Positions 41,353 to 49,841 of a stretch of 64,000 nucleotides of DNA are shown in pieces; within the stretch, counting starts at the first letter, position 1, and each line of letters begins with the position of its first letter. Made by a program: the position numbers and the translations under genes. The notes beneath the pieces were generated by a model that was given only the letters and a program-made list of their open reading frames with translations, was not told where the DNA came from and ran no database searches. Source of the stretch: an uncultured Latescibacterota bacterium (GTDB lineage Bacteria; Latescibacterota; UBA2968); contig OX638329.1 of the NCBI GenBank assembly GCA_951812755.1, forward strand, positions 4,100,522 to 4,164,521, written 5' to 3'.

Positions 41353-42077
41353 ATGAACGAACTTACCAATAGCCTTGGGCAGCCAATCAGCTTCGCACTA
41401 CCGGATTGGACGCCAGCACCCAATCCACCGCGAGAATGCCTGGAAGGCCGCTTCTGTCGATTGGAACCACTTCAAATCGATAGCCATCTTGATGACTTTA
41501 TCAGGCTAACGCCTTTGATAAGGATGGTAGGAGTTGGACATACTTGGCATACGGTCCATTCTCCGACAAAGATAGCTACCGGAACTGGATGACCAAGACG
41601 TGCCTATCGGAAGACCCACTATTCTTTGCAATCGTGGACAAGGGCGTAGGGGCAGCCTGTGGTGTTGCGAGTTATGTCAACATCGAACCTTCAAGCGGTG
41701 CTATTGAGGTGGGGCATATCCACTATTCCCCACAGTTGCAGCGAACGCGAACAGCCACCGAATCCATGTACCTGATGATGAAGAAGGCATTCGAATTGGG
41801 CTATCGACGCTATTCGTGGAAATGCGACAGCCTGAACAAAGCATCGCGTGCGGCCGCTCAACGTCTGGGATTGTCGTTTGAAGGGATTTTTCGTCAGGCA
41901 AAGATATACAACGGACGAAATCGCGACACCGCATGGTACGCAGCGATTGATTCAGAGTGGCCTCAGCTCGAGAAAGCCTTCGTCACGTGGTTAGCCCCAG
42001 ACAATTTTGACAAGCAGGGTAAGCAACGAGTAAGTCTTTCAGATCTCACTATGTCTATTCTCAAGAAGACTGACTGA
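41353..42077 (+). pseudogene. GNAT (RimJ/RimL-type) acetyltransferase with frameshift
   Basis: The first frame (ATG 41353, MNELTNSLGQPISFALPDWT then CLEGRFCRLEPL) breaks near 41507; the second frame continues ANAFDKDGRSWTYLAYGPFS, DPLFFAIVD and AIEVGHIHYSPQLQRTRTAT to 42077. One missing base after GACTTTATCAG would restore a single product of about 241 residues. A likely mutation or assembly error. It is enclosed by GTTAGGC (41302) and a complete attC (42111-42184), so it forms one whole cassette. Confidence 0.75.
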
Positions 42078-42110
42078 CCGTGAAGATCAAGAGGTGTGTA
42101 GTCCCACGTC

Positions 42111-42184
42111 GCCTAACACAGTGCTCCCGGCTTCGGCCATTCGCCTAACCGCTGCGCGGTTCGGGCACGGCAAGAACGTTAGAC
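42111..42184 (+). other. attC-type recombination site
   Basis: GCCTAAC (42111-42117) and GTTAGAC (42178-42184) are the outer boxes; GTGCTCCCG (42121-42129) pairs with CGGGCAC (42162-42168) with two unpaired bases, as attC stems typically have extrahelical bases; the centre includes GCCTAACCGCTGCGCGGTTC. Length 74 bases. Right after it starts the next gene. Confidence 0.75.
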
Positions 42185-42206
42185 GGCAATTATGAAGGAG
42201 AGCCGT

Positions 42207-42836
42207 ATGAAGAGGACCGTTTTTTTCTCTGGAATTTTCGCTGTCACTGCACTATTGGGGCCAAGTTTAGGATTTGAATGCAGTATCTTTCCGGGTGAAG
42301 GTCCCCACAGGATCCAGGCTTCTGGAGATGAGATAGTCCTGAGAACTGCACCCACGGCGCAAGCCAGTGTTGCGGATACGATTAGCCCCGTCCGCGGTGA
42401 GATGATCATGCATAGCGATGTCCGCTTCAGAACCATTATGCCCGGTCTCTTTCTTGCTCGGGAAGATGGCGCAATCCACGGTACCTCGTACGGAAGGGTG
42501 TTCTATTTGTCTAGAACGGATTACTACCGAGGTGGTAGCGGGTACGATACCTTTAGTTTTTCGAAGGGAGATACAATCGAATATCTCCAGTATCGTGCAG
42601 AGGGTGGGACATTCCTGAGAATAGATGGGGTTGTTGTGTGCGCCGATTTGTTATCTGAGCGGGCAGTGCCGCTGAAAGAAATTCGGCGACCACAACTTGA
42701 GCTTTGGATCCAAGTGGCGGACGTGGATGACAACCCACTCGGATGGTACAAGTTAGAAGTCAATCAGTTCTTTCAACCGACAGCAGGCTGCATGAGGCCA
42801 GGTCCAGAATTTCTGCCTGATATCTCTCATCGTTAG
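42207..42836 (+). CDS. Secreted hypothetical protein
   Basis: 209 residues from ATG 42207 (AAGGAG six bases upstream; ATG 42192 in frame is inside the ribosome binding site region). A signal peptide is clear: MKRTVFFSGIFAVTALLGPS LGFE. The mature part is beta-rich (TISPVRGEMIMHSDVRFRTI, YGRVFYLSRTDYYRG). No family recognised; the exported protein could bind or modify the cell surface. Typical single-gene cassette: an attC directly before, a GTCTAAC box (42849-42855) directly after, complementary to the upstream GTTAGAC. Confidence 0.65.
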   Translation: MKRTVFFSGIFAVTALLGPSLGFECSIFPGEGPHRIQASGDEIVLRTAPTAQASVADTISPVRGEMIMHSDVRFRTIMPGLFLAREDGAIHGTSYGRVFYLSRTDYYRGGSGYDTFSFSKGDTIEYLQYRAEGGTFLRIDGVVVCADLLSERAVPLKEIRRPQLELWIQVADVDDNPLGWYKLEVNQFFQPTAGCMRPGPEFLPDISHR

Positions 42837-42848
42837 AGGCTCATCGTC

Positions 42849-42911
42849 GTCTAACGACCAGTTGCCGCTGCGTCGCCTGCGCTCCTTTACCTCTTGCTCT
42901 TTTGTAAATAG
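42849..42911 (+). other. Left half of an attC-like site
   Basis: GTCTAAC (42849-42855) followed by GACCAGTTGCCGCTGCGTCG; the right half is absent and a methyltransferase tail begins at 42912. The box is the reverse complement of GTTAGAC at 42178, as in one cassette. Confidence 0.45.
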
Positions 42912-43055
42912 GAAGCACCTCCCTATGATTTGGACATTCCTCATCATATCTCTCTGCTATCAAAAGTCGGGTTTGAGAGAGTTGATGTGCTTTGGAAGAA
43001 GGGTCTGTTCGCTCTCTACGGAGGCTTTGGAAAGGCGGACGAAACCCGGTACTGA
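42912..43055 (+). pseudogene. 3' end of a lost methyltransferase gene
   Basis: A 47-codon frame without start, after an in-frame TAG, reads EAPPYDLDIPHHISLLSKVG then FERVDVLWKKGLFALYGGFG and KADETRY before TGA. This resembles the C-terminus of small-molecule SAM methyltransferases (GFERVDVLWK..). No other copy is in the window. Confidence 0.6.
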
Positions 43056-43149
43056 TCCCCCCTACTGTTTCTTATGAGATCCAAACCTGTAACAGGTCCA
43101 CTTGCGCTTTTGTTACTGACCACACACTGCCCAGATTGAGGAAAACAAC

Positions 43150-44238
43150 ATGACAGATGCCGAATCTGAGAAACAGCGTGATGCCGATATTGCACTCGAA
43201 CCGGCGACGGTCATTGTCAATCCGTGGAAACAGCATGTGCCGCCGACCACACGACAGGGCGTGCCAGGCATCGAACGCACCGCGAAGGGACGGTTGTGGG
43301 CAGTTTACGGGCGGGATGTCGAAAGCCCGCGAAACTACCAGGTCTTGATTCGCAGTGATGACGATGGACACACCTGGTCAGATCCAAAAGTCATGGTACT
43401 GCCCTGTAGGGGCGTTCGGGCTATGTCCGCTTCCATCTGGACCGACCCCCAGGATCGGATGTGGGTTTTCTGGGGACAGAGTTTTGGTCAACAAGATGGT
43501 CGTTACGGCATATGGACTATTGTCACCAGCAATCCAGATGCTGAGAACCCAACATGGTCGAAACCGCGTCGATTGGGGAATGGCATCATGCTGAACAAAC
43601 CAACGGTACTATCGAATGGCGACTGGCTCTTTACCTCGTCTGTATGGAAGACTGACAACAGCATCAAGGTCTACGCCTCGCGCGATCAGGGCAAGACCTT
43701 CGAGCTTCGTGGTACTGCCAATATTGTCAACGCGGAATTGCGAGGCCCTGATGAACCGATGATTGTTGAGCGAAAGGATGGCTCACTTTGGATGCTGGTG
43801 CGAGTTCGTGGCATCGGTCAGACAGTTTCTTATAATCATGGAAAGACCTGGACGCCCGTTAAACGTCTTAAAATACCACATCCTACCACCCGATTTTTTG
43901 TGCGTCGTTTGAAATCTGGCGCATTGTTATTGGTCAAACATGGATCCATGAGCGAAAAGACGAGACGCGAGAAACTGGTGGCGGTTGTATCCGATGATGA
44001 AGGCCAGACGTGGAAGGGCGGACTCATGCTGGATGCACGAGAGAAGGTCACCTATCCCGATGGCGTGCAGGCAGGCGATGGAACAATCTACATCATTTAT
44101 GATTACAATCGCACTCCAAATGGAGCGGTTTTCATGGCAAAGTTCAGGGAGGCAGACGTTCGCGCTGGTAAGATCGTAACAGAGAATGCCCGACTGCGTG
44201 GGGAGGTCGCACGGCTGTCGAATGGTGATAGGCTTTGA
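43150..44238 (+). CDS. BNR-repeat sialidase-like protein
   Basis: 362 residues, a six-bladed propeller with Asp boxes (SxDxGxTW): SDDDGHTWSDPK, SRDQGKTF, SYNHGKTWTPV and SDDEGQTWKGG. The catalytic arginine triad of true sialidases is not clearly identifiable, so call it exo-alpha-sialidase-like. No signal peptide. GAGG precedes the ATG. Families of this kind hydrolyse or bind terminal sugars; a related but distinct gene is at 58032-58862. Confidence 0.82.
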   Translation: MTDAESEKQRDADIALEPATVIVNPWKQHVPPTTRQGVPGIERTAKGRLWAVYGRDVESPRNYQVLIRSDDDGHTWSDPKVMVLPCRGVRAMSASIWTDPQDRMWVFWGQSFGQQDGRYGIWTIVTSNPDAENPTWSKPRRLGNGIMLNKPTVLSNGDWLFTSSVWKTDNSIKVYASRDQGKTFELRGTANIVNAELRGPDEPMIVERKDGSLWMLVRVRGIGQTVSYNHGKTWTPVKRLKIPHPTTRFFVRRLKSGALLLVKHGSMSEKTRREKLVAVVSDDEGQTWKGGLMLDAREKVTYPDGVQAGDGTIYIIYDYNRTPNGAVFMAKFREADVRAGKIVTENARLRGEVARLSNGDRL

Positions 44239-44312
44239 CATATAAGAGCCACCGTAATATATTCTACAAGTCTCTTATTTTTCAATTGCACATTGGACGC
44301 CACAGGAAAAAA

Positions 44313-44765
44313 ATGACCCTCGTACGGAGTGTTTTGTTAGTGCTTCTTTTTACTGTGCCTGTCTTGGCTCAGGATGCCAATGAAAGCAGGGAACAACGAC
44401 GTGAGAGGAACTTTGCCCGGCGTGATACAAATAAGGATGGTCGAATCAACGATCCTGCGAAGTTTTGGACACCAGCTATTATTGCCAAAGTTCAAGACAA
44501 AGTAAGCCGTTTTCAAACTCCCCTGCTCGTCCTTCACGGAGATGTCCACCCTTTGAAACACGTCAATATGGATTATATTATTCCTGCGATTAGGGATGGT
44601 GGAAAGACGATCGAAGTGAAAATTTATCCAGGCAAAGACCATGGATTCTACTGGGGTAGGCGAGTGGATGAAGCATTTGTTGTAGCTATGATAGAGGATA
44701 TTCACAGCTTTGCCGTCCCCCTCTTGAAAACAAAGCCCGTTTTAATAGATCAAAAGTTCTATTAA
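44313..44765 (+). CDS. Secreted alpha/beta-hydrolase remnant with EF-hand-like motif
   Basis: 150 residues from ATG 44313, with signal peptide TLVRSVLLVLLFTVPVLAQD. Then a basic segment with one EF-hand-like loop (RRDTNKDGRINDP), then TPLLVLHGDVHPLKHVNMDY and IYPGKDHGFYWG, which are the acid and His ends of S9/prolyl-oligopeptidase-like hydrolases. The nucleophile Ser region is absent, so the protein looks like an internal deletion product lacking activity. An in-frame ATG at 44235 would hide the signal peptide. Confidence 0.55.
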   Translation: MTLVRSVLLVLLFTVPVLAQDANESREQRRERNFARRDTNKDGRINDPAKFWTPAIIAKVQDKVSRFQTPLLVLHGDVHPLKHVNMDYIIPAIRDGGKTIEVKIYPGKDHGFYWGRRVDEAFVVAMIEDIHSFAVPLLKTKPVLIDQKFY

Positions 44766-44882
44766 AAAAAGTGAAATGCATTGGCAGAATCATCAGTGGA
44801 GGCTGCGGAAGAACTCGTAGTCTCCTTTATTTTTTTATTGAGTACGCAAAATAACTTCTGAGCCTATTAAACGACCTGCTGA

Positions 44883-45032
44883 GATCGATATCTCGATTTT
44901 GTCGCAGCTTACTACACCATTCGCAGAAATCTTGGAAATGAGTGGATTCCTTTGTTTTTCCATGAATATGGACATGAATTGGATCAGGCCAAATTGAGCG
45001 TATATCAAAGAATCCATGACTTTGCTGGCTGA
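44883..45032 (+). pseudogene. 3' fragment of an APH-like phosphotransferase
   Basis: 50 codons, DRYLDFVAAYYTIRRNLGNE then WIPLFFHEYGHELDQAKLSV, matching the C-terminus of the protein at 52021-52986 with few substitutions. Just before it, 44872-44884 equals the sequence that follows the AKR gene stop (AAACGACCTGCTG), so two cassettes were joined here at GATCG. No start codon. Confidence 0.85.
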
Positions 45033-45053
45033 GAACGATATGGTGAGGGATAT

Positions 45054-46214
45054 ATGAAAAACGTCATCGACAATTTAGCCCCTAAACGACTCTTGCCCCC
45101 TTTGATTATTTCCTTTTCCCTGTTGATTGCCAATATCAATGTGCTTTACGCTGACGATAACGATATTTATCAATGCGCTACAAGCAAGGATGTTTACGAT
45201 GCATTGGATACCGTCAAGCCAGGGGATACGATTGTACTTCAGGGCGGCAAAGTGTATGAAATCGATACGAGTTTTAAGCTATATGCAAATGGGTCCGATA
45301 AAAATAGAATCACCCTTACATCAAAAGACAGCACAGGCCAGGGTCGATATGCTGTAATTTCCACAGTTGGCCAAAAAAAGGAAGATGATTTGGTAGCAAT
45401 CAAACTAAGTGGCTCGTTCTGGAACATTTCCCGCATAGAAATAACTGGGAAGAAAGTGTCTGTAGGCAAGGGGTATTGGAACACGCATGGTTTTCGTATC
45501 GGTTTATATTTATTGGGATCGGGATCACACCATAATATTATTGAAGATGTGCATATACATCATACACATAACACTGCTGTAGCCATCAGAAATGAAAGTC
45601 ACCATAACACCTTTAGAAGAATGAAAATTCATCATATTGGAGAATGGCTGGATAAAGATTATAACGCTCATGAAGGAGAAGGCTTTTATATTGGTTCATC
45701 AAAAGGGCTTGAAGAAAGAGGAAAAATGGCAAGAGCCCATAATATCATAATTGAGGAAAGCATATTGGGACCGGGATTACTGGGGCAATATATCGATATC
45801 AAATACGCGGCCTCATCTGTAACCGTCCGGAATAATATTCTATACTGTTATGAAAAATCTTACAATGAAGAGGTTGTCAAAATAGCGGGATTTGCCAACA
45901 TCATAAAGGATAATAAATTCATCGGATCTAATAAGAACCTGACTCGATATATTCAGATTTTAAATAAAAAAACAAACGATCCAGTAAGGGTAGATTATCT
46001 TGATCAGAAAAATATCCCTGCGCCAACAGGGAGGAATAACACTGTTGTGAACAATGTTTTTTATACCAACGATCCAAAGATATTAGTTGTTGAAATTGAT
46101 GTTGCTCCAATAGATCGTCCATCAGTTATTGCTGAGAATAATAAAATCGAACCATTTGATGATACGCTACCTACCAAGAATCCTCTGCAACACTTGTTTC
46201 CCACTCAAAAATAA
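45054..46214 (+). CDS. Secreted right-handed beta-helix protein
   Basis: 386 residues with a signal peptide (LLPPLIISFSLLIANINVLY). The body has parallel beta-helix rungs: NISRIEITGKKVSVGKGYWN, HNIIEDVHIHHTHNTAVAIR, HNTFRRMKIHHIGEWLD and later VRNNILYC. This suits a pectate- or alginate-lyase-like or DUF1565-type enzyme; catalytic residues cannot be fixed by eye. Likely secreted and active on acidic polysaccharide. AT-rich compared with its surroundings. GAGG precedes the ATG. Confidence 0.72.
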   Translation: MKNVIDNLAPKRLLPPLIISFSLLIANINVLYADDNDIYQCATSKDVYDALDTVKPGDTIVLQGGKVYEIDTSFKLYANGSDKNRITLTSKDSTGQGRYAVISTVGQKKEDDLVAIKLSGSFWNISRIEITGKKVSVGKGYWNTHGFRIGLYLLGSGSHHNIIEDVHIHHTHNTAVAIRNESHHNTFRRMKIHHIGEWLDKDYNAHEGEGFYIGSSKGLEERGKMARAHNIIIEESILGPGLLGQYIDIKYAASSVTVRNNILYCYEKSYNEEVVKIAGFANIIKDNKFIGSNKNLTRYIQILNKKTNDPVRVDYLDQKNIPAPTGRNNTVVNNVFYTNDPKILVVEIDVAPIDRPSVIAENNKIEPFDDTLPTKNPLQHLFPTQK

Positions 46215-46228
46215 GATAACAAAAACAA

Positions 46229-46254
46229 CACGGACGCTTAACCATGTGTCCGTG
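46229..46254 (+). other. Hairpin carrying a GCTTAAC box
   Basis: CACGGAC (46229-46235) and GTCCGTG (46248-46254) form a seven-base stem whose loop begins with GCTTAAC (46236-46242), an attC-like left box. No GTTRRRY box follows before the MFS gene, so it is a decayed cassette boundary or a simple terminator-like hairpin. Confidence 0.35.
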
Positions 46255-46310
46255 CTTCAGTCGCTGCGCTCCTTCGACCATTCGACAACCTGCCCTATAG
46301 AGGAAGAGGA

Positions 46311-47480
46311 ATGACATCTGACCTGCACAGGATGTATGCCATCGGCTTGATGGCGTTCATCATCTTCCTGAGTACTCTCGTCAGCCTTCCCGTATTGCCG
46401 AGACTCAGCACGGAACTCGGAGCTGAAACATACCAGATACCCATAGTCGTGTCGGCCGCCCTTGCCACAGTGGTCGTCGCCCAATTCTTCGCAGGTGCCC
46501 TTGCGGATCGCTTCTCACGGAAACGTCTCATTCTGGTAGGCACAGCCCTCGGTTCAGTTTCATCTCTATTGTGTCTGATTGCGAGCGACTGGGTCCATCT
46601 GGTAATTCTTCGAGTCCTCGGTGGTGTCGCTGATGCCATCTCGATGCCCGCCCTCCTGGCAATTACTTCAACGCTTGGCAAGGATGCCCCAGGGCGGTTC
46701 TTCGGGATCCTCAGAAGCAGCCAGGGACTGTCCTTCGTGGTTGGCCCCGCCCTGGGAGCAGCGCTTTCATTGGCTTCGCTTCGGGCCCCATTCCTTGTAG
46801 ATGGGCTTCTCTCACTCGTGGCCTTCTGTGCTGCTTTCTATCTGATCAAGGGTGGAGAACGTGCCCCATCGGAGCACCATCTGGGCGTTTTTCGCAGCCT
46901 TGGTGCAACCTTTGGAAACGGTCACGTATTCGTCTATCTTCTGATGGGGTTCTCGGGGCTGTTTGCCTTCGGGATTTTCGGAGTGTTTGTGCCGACAAAG
47001 GGCGAAGTGTTGGGATTCGAGGCCTGGGAGATCGGGCTAATTCTGACAACCGGTTCGTTTGCATTCAGTGTGTCCTCATACTTCACCGGGGTGATCTCTG
47101 AGAAAGTGGGAAGGAAACTCTGTGTTCTTGTCTCTCTCGGGCTCCTGGTTCTATCGGGAGTGGGGCTGGTCTATGCCGACAGTCTATCCCTGCTGATAGG
47201 GTTCTACGTTCTCTTCTGTCTTACAAATGCAGTTCCATATTTATTATCATTCGTGTACGCTTCAGAGGCGTTTGACACTTCGTATATAGGAGCCGCCATG
47301 GGGGCATTTGATTCCCTCATGGATCTCTCTTTGTTGATCGCTCCGCTACTTGGAGTCGCAGCACTCGGGATGACAGGCGAAATGGCCTATCCATTGTTGC
47401 TGGCAGTCCTTCCGGCATTTCTTGCACTCTTTGTAACCTTTGCATTTTTGCGAGAATCGCACGCTCCAAAACAGATGTAA
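46311..47480 (+). CDS. Major facilitator superfamily transporter
   Basis: 389 residues, about twelve predicted membrane helices (MAFIIFLSTLVSLPVLPRLS, VVVAQFFAGALADRFSRKRL, LALFVTFAFL at the end). The loop motif GALADRFSRKR between helices 2 and 3 is the MFS signature (GxLaDrxGrkr). The drug:H+ antiporter group is likely, but the substrate is unknown. GAGGAAGAGGA precedes the ATG. The gene is followed within ten bases by an AKR fragment. Confidence 0.9.
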   Translation: MTSDLHRMYAIGLMAFIIFLSTLVSLPVLPRLSTELGAETYQIPIVVSAALATVVVAQFFAGALADRFSRKRLILVGTALGSVSSLLCLIASDWVHLVILRVLGGVADAISMPALLAITSTLGKDAPGRFFGILRSSQGLSFVVGPALGAALSLASLRAPFLVDGLLSLVAFCAAFYLIKGGERAPSEHHLGVFRSLGATFGNGHVFVYLLMGFSGLFAFGIFGVFVPTKGEVLGFEAWEIGLILTTGSFAFSVSSYFTGVISEKVGRKLCVLVSLGLLVLSGVGLVYADSLSLLIGFYVLFCLTNAVPYLLSFVYASEAFDTSYIGAAMGAFDSLMDLSLLIAPLLGVAALGMTGEMAYPLLLAVLPAFLALFVTFAFLRESHAPKQM

Positions 47481-47489
47481 AGGGCGTCG

Positions 47490-47605
47490 AGCCGCCCCGA
47501 ACAAATCGAAGACAGCATCGGTGTTCTCGACAACCTGAATTTCACCGAGGACGAGTTGTAGACAATCGACAATATCTTAGCGACGTAAATGACCTGCTGA
47601 AACTG
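47490..47605 (+). pseudogene. 3' fragment of the aldo/keto reductase gene
   Basis: About 110 bases resemble 39440-39553, the last part of the AKR gene (RPEQIEDSIGVLDNLNFTED) and its first downstream bases, with several changes including an in-frame TAG for Gln. It therefore represents a decayed duplicate. Confidence 0.85.
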
Positions 47606-47680
47606 TTCGTTAATACCGTGGTTAGGCGACATGGAAAAACGAACTGAAAGTGGCTAAACTGATCAAGAAAGGTAAGCAGA

Positions 47681-48127
47681 ATGTCTTCAGCCTCCGATAC
47701 TCCGCGCGTGTACCTGGGTGCCTATGGATTCTGTCGTGATCCGTCAGATCGACTTCTCTTGGTTCGCATGGCGAGCGGGCTGGACGAAGGTAGATGGACG
47801 ATTCCAGGTGGCGGTATTGAGTGGGGGGAGCATCCGGATGCTACGGTGCTTCGCGAGTTGGGAGAGGAGACGGGCATCGTGGACGTTGAGTCCCTTAGAG
47901 TCGCCGAGGTATATTCACATACGTACACCAAAAGTGTGGAGCGTCCAGAAGACTCGGTACACCATGTCGGCATCGTCTATAATGTGACTGTTGATTCGCT
48001 CGATCTCAGGTTCGAACAAGACGGCTCGACTGATCGTTGCGAGTGGTGTACCAAGAGTCAAGCCCGGTCCTTGCCCCTCACTCCGCTGGGGGCATTCGCA
48101 GTTGACTTGGCCTGGCCGAGACCTTAG
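47681..48127 (+). CDS. NUDIX hydrolase
   Basis: 148 residues. Nudix box GGGIEWGEHPDATVLRELGE followed by ETGIVDVES (Gx5Ex7REUxEExGU). The N-terminal YLGAYGFCRDPSDRLLLVRM and a C-terminal FAVDLAWP are typical of this subfamily. Its 3' end is duplicated at 35101-35190. Cleaves a nucleoside diphosphate-X substrate; specificity unknown. GAAAGGT precedes the ATG by eight bases. Confidence 0.88.
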   Translation: MSSASDTPRVYLGAYGFCRDPSDRLLLVRMASGLDEGRWTIPGGGIEWGEHPDATVLRELGEETGIVDVESLRVAEVYSHTYTKSVERPEDSVHHVGIVYNVTVDSLDLRFEQDGSTDRCEWCTKSQARSLPLTPLGAFAVDLAWPRP

Positions 48128-48204
48128 CTGCGTTCTGTTGGTGAAGTGGAGGGAACCCACAGCAAGAAGTTCAAGTTCGTTCAGCACGCGTCGCGTAACT
48201 CGTG

Positions 48205-48280
48205 ATGGTGCAACTCGAAGAGGAGGCAGAAATCTACGTCGCCTAATATTTCCATTCACGCTATGGCTCATTCGGGTTTG
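48205..48280 (+). other. Cassette tail with attC-like left half
   Basis: A short coding tail (VMVQLEEEAEIYVA, stop TAA) ends in CGCCTAA and is followed by TATTTCCATTCACGCTATGG, closely similar to 20840-20912. No right box is present. Two cassettes ending in the same gene tail and site half are therefore represented in the window. Confidence 0.5.
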
Positions 48281-48317
48281 AAACCACAAGGCTTATTTGC
48301 CGAAAGAATCACAGACC

Positions 48318-48917
48318 ATGATAAGGCTCATCATTTCCGATCTCTCTGAGGTACTTATTTCTGGTCTGTACGGCATAGAAGTAGAACTTCAATTAATACT
48401 GGGAATCCCACAAGATGAAATCCTCCCATGCTTTGGTGGAAATCTGCTCGCAACTTTGTTCGTGGGGCGGATAACGGAGGACGAGTATCTTAGCGAAATA
48501 ATCTCCGAGAACTGCTGGCCAATCACTGTAGAGGGGCTGCGAGAAACTATAAGGCGGAATCTTCTTCGATCCGACAATCGCGCCATCGCACTCGTTACAT
48601 CGCTGGCAGAGAAGATGGATGTAGTCATCCTTTCAGATCATGCAAGAGAATGGGGTGATTTCGTCAGACAAAATCACTCTTTTTTGAAGGTCTTTGAGCG
48701 GCAGTTCTATTCATATGAGACTGGATTCACCAAGATTGATCCACGAGCGTTCACACATGTGCTGCGAACCCTGCGTGTTGCTGCAGAGGAATCCCTGTTC
48801 ATCGACGACAGGCTGCCAAACATTGAAACTGCTATTTCCGTTGGACTGAATACCCATCACTATACAACCATAGAGGCGCTCGAATCCTATCTGGTCTCCA
48901 GAGGGATCCTGGTCTGA
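48318..48917 (+). CDS. HAD-like hydrolase
   Basis: 199 residues from ATG 48318 (MIRLIISDLSEVLISGLYGI). Motif I is DLSEVL (first Asp present, DxS instead of DxD), motif II VVILSDHAREW, and motif IV SLFIDDRLPNIETAISVGLN. This pattern is the epoxide-hydrolase/phosphatase branch of HAD. Missing the second Asp of motif I may lower phosphatase activity. No strong ribosome binding site; the upstream sequence is the cassette tail at 48205. Confidence 0.75.
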   Translation: MIRLIISDLSEVLISGLYGIEVELQLILGIPQDEILPCFGGNLLATLFVGRITEDEYLSEIISENCWPITVEGLRETIRRNLLRSDNRAIALVTSLAEKMDVVILSDHAREWGDFVRQNHSFLKVFERQFYSYETGFTKIDPRAFTHVLRTLRVAAEESLFIDDRLPNIETAISVGLNTHHYTTIEALESYLVSRGILV

Positions 48918-48953
48918 CTGAACTGGATGGTGTTATCCTCAAAAAAACGTCTT

Positions 48954-48986
48954 GAAGCTGTTGGGGCCATCTTGTTTGAGAATTAA
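48954..48986 (+). pseudogene. Tail of the histidine phosphatase, duplicated
   Basis: The last 11 codons (EAVGAILFEN, stop) of the phosphatase gene at 11723-12322, with one residue changed, sit in front of methyltransferase copy 2. Together with the following intergenic bases they are a partial copy of 12290-12364. Confidence 0.8.
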
Positions 48987-49028
48987 ATTTGGGCTGGAGC
49001 CACTGGCGTTATCCTGGAGGCATAAAAC

Positions 49029-49775
49029 GTGAGTAATGAGTCTAAGGCTGATCTTGAAACCGTACCTGTCTGGCAGGGCTACGCTCGTTGGTCGGAGACC
49101 TACGATACGCAGGACAATCCTTTGATCATATTGGAGGAGCCACTATTGCGATCCCTGTTGGGGGACGTCCAAGAACTCAGCGTCGCTGATATCGGCTGCG
49201 GGACGGGACGTCATACCCTCTATCTGTCAGAATCAGGTGCCAGGGTGACCGCAATCGACTTCGCTCCAGAAATGATAGCGCAGGCCATTGAGAAGACGAA
49301 AGACCACGATGTGCGATTCGTTATCCATGATCTAACAGAGCGCCTCCCATTCGACAATGACACCTTTGATCGCGTCCTATGCTGCCTCGTCCTGGAGCAC
49401 ATTTCTGGCTTGGATTCAGTAATCGGAGAAATGGCGAGGATCTGTCGGCCAGGAGGTTTCATTCTCATCTCAGAACTCCATCCAGCGATGCGTCTCCGTG
49501 GCCTACAGGCCCGCTTCACTGATATAAAGACAGGTCAGAAGGTCAAGGCCGAGAGCTATCGCCACCAGATCGCGGACTATGTCAATGCAACCCTGAAGTC
49601 CCAACTCCAGATTGATCGCATTGAGGAGCATCTTGTTGACGAATGCCTGCTTGAGAAGTCGCCTAGAGCAAAGGAGTACTGGACTGAGTTTCCTGACGAT
49701 TTTGATCTTGGTTGGCCGATGTTATTACTCATGAGGTTGGGAAAACCTCTATCCGGTCCCCCATCTGGTGCTTAA
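49029..49775 (+). CDS. Class I SAM-dependent methyltransferase (copy 2)
   Basis: 248 residues, GTG start at 49029, after the same CTGGAGGCATA upstream as copy 1. The same motifs (ADIGCGTGRHTLYLSESGA, DFAPEMIAQAIEK) with mostly conservative differences from the 12365 gene. Differences cluster in the C-terminal third (QKVKAESYRHQ versus QTVNVEGYHHQ). Followed by GCTTAACACGTC, the same box as copy 1. The pair is a segmental cassette duplication that has since diverged. Confidence 0.88.
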   Translation: MSNESKADLETVPVWQGYARWSETYDTQDNPLIILEEPLLRSLLGDVQELSVADIGCGTGRHTLYLSESGARVTAIDFAPEMIAQAIEKTKDHDVRFVIHDLTERLPFDNDTFDRVLCCLVLEHISGLDSVIGEMARICRPGGFILISELHPAMRLRGLQARFTDIKTGQKVKAESYRHQIADYVNATLKSQLQIDRIEEHLVDECLLEKSPRAKEYWTEFPDDFDLGWPMLLLMRLGKPLSGPPSGA

Positions 49776-49841
49776 CACGTCGAATTGACCTTTTTTGATT
49801 TTCATGATGCCGATGAAGAGAGATCATAATATCTGAATAAA

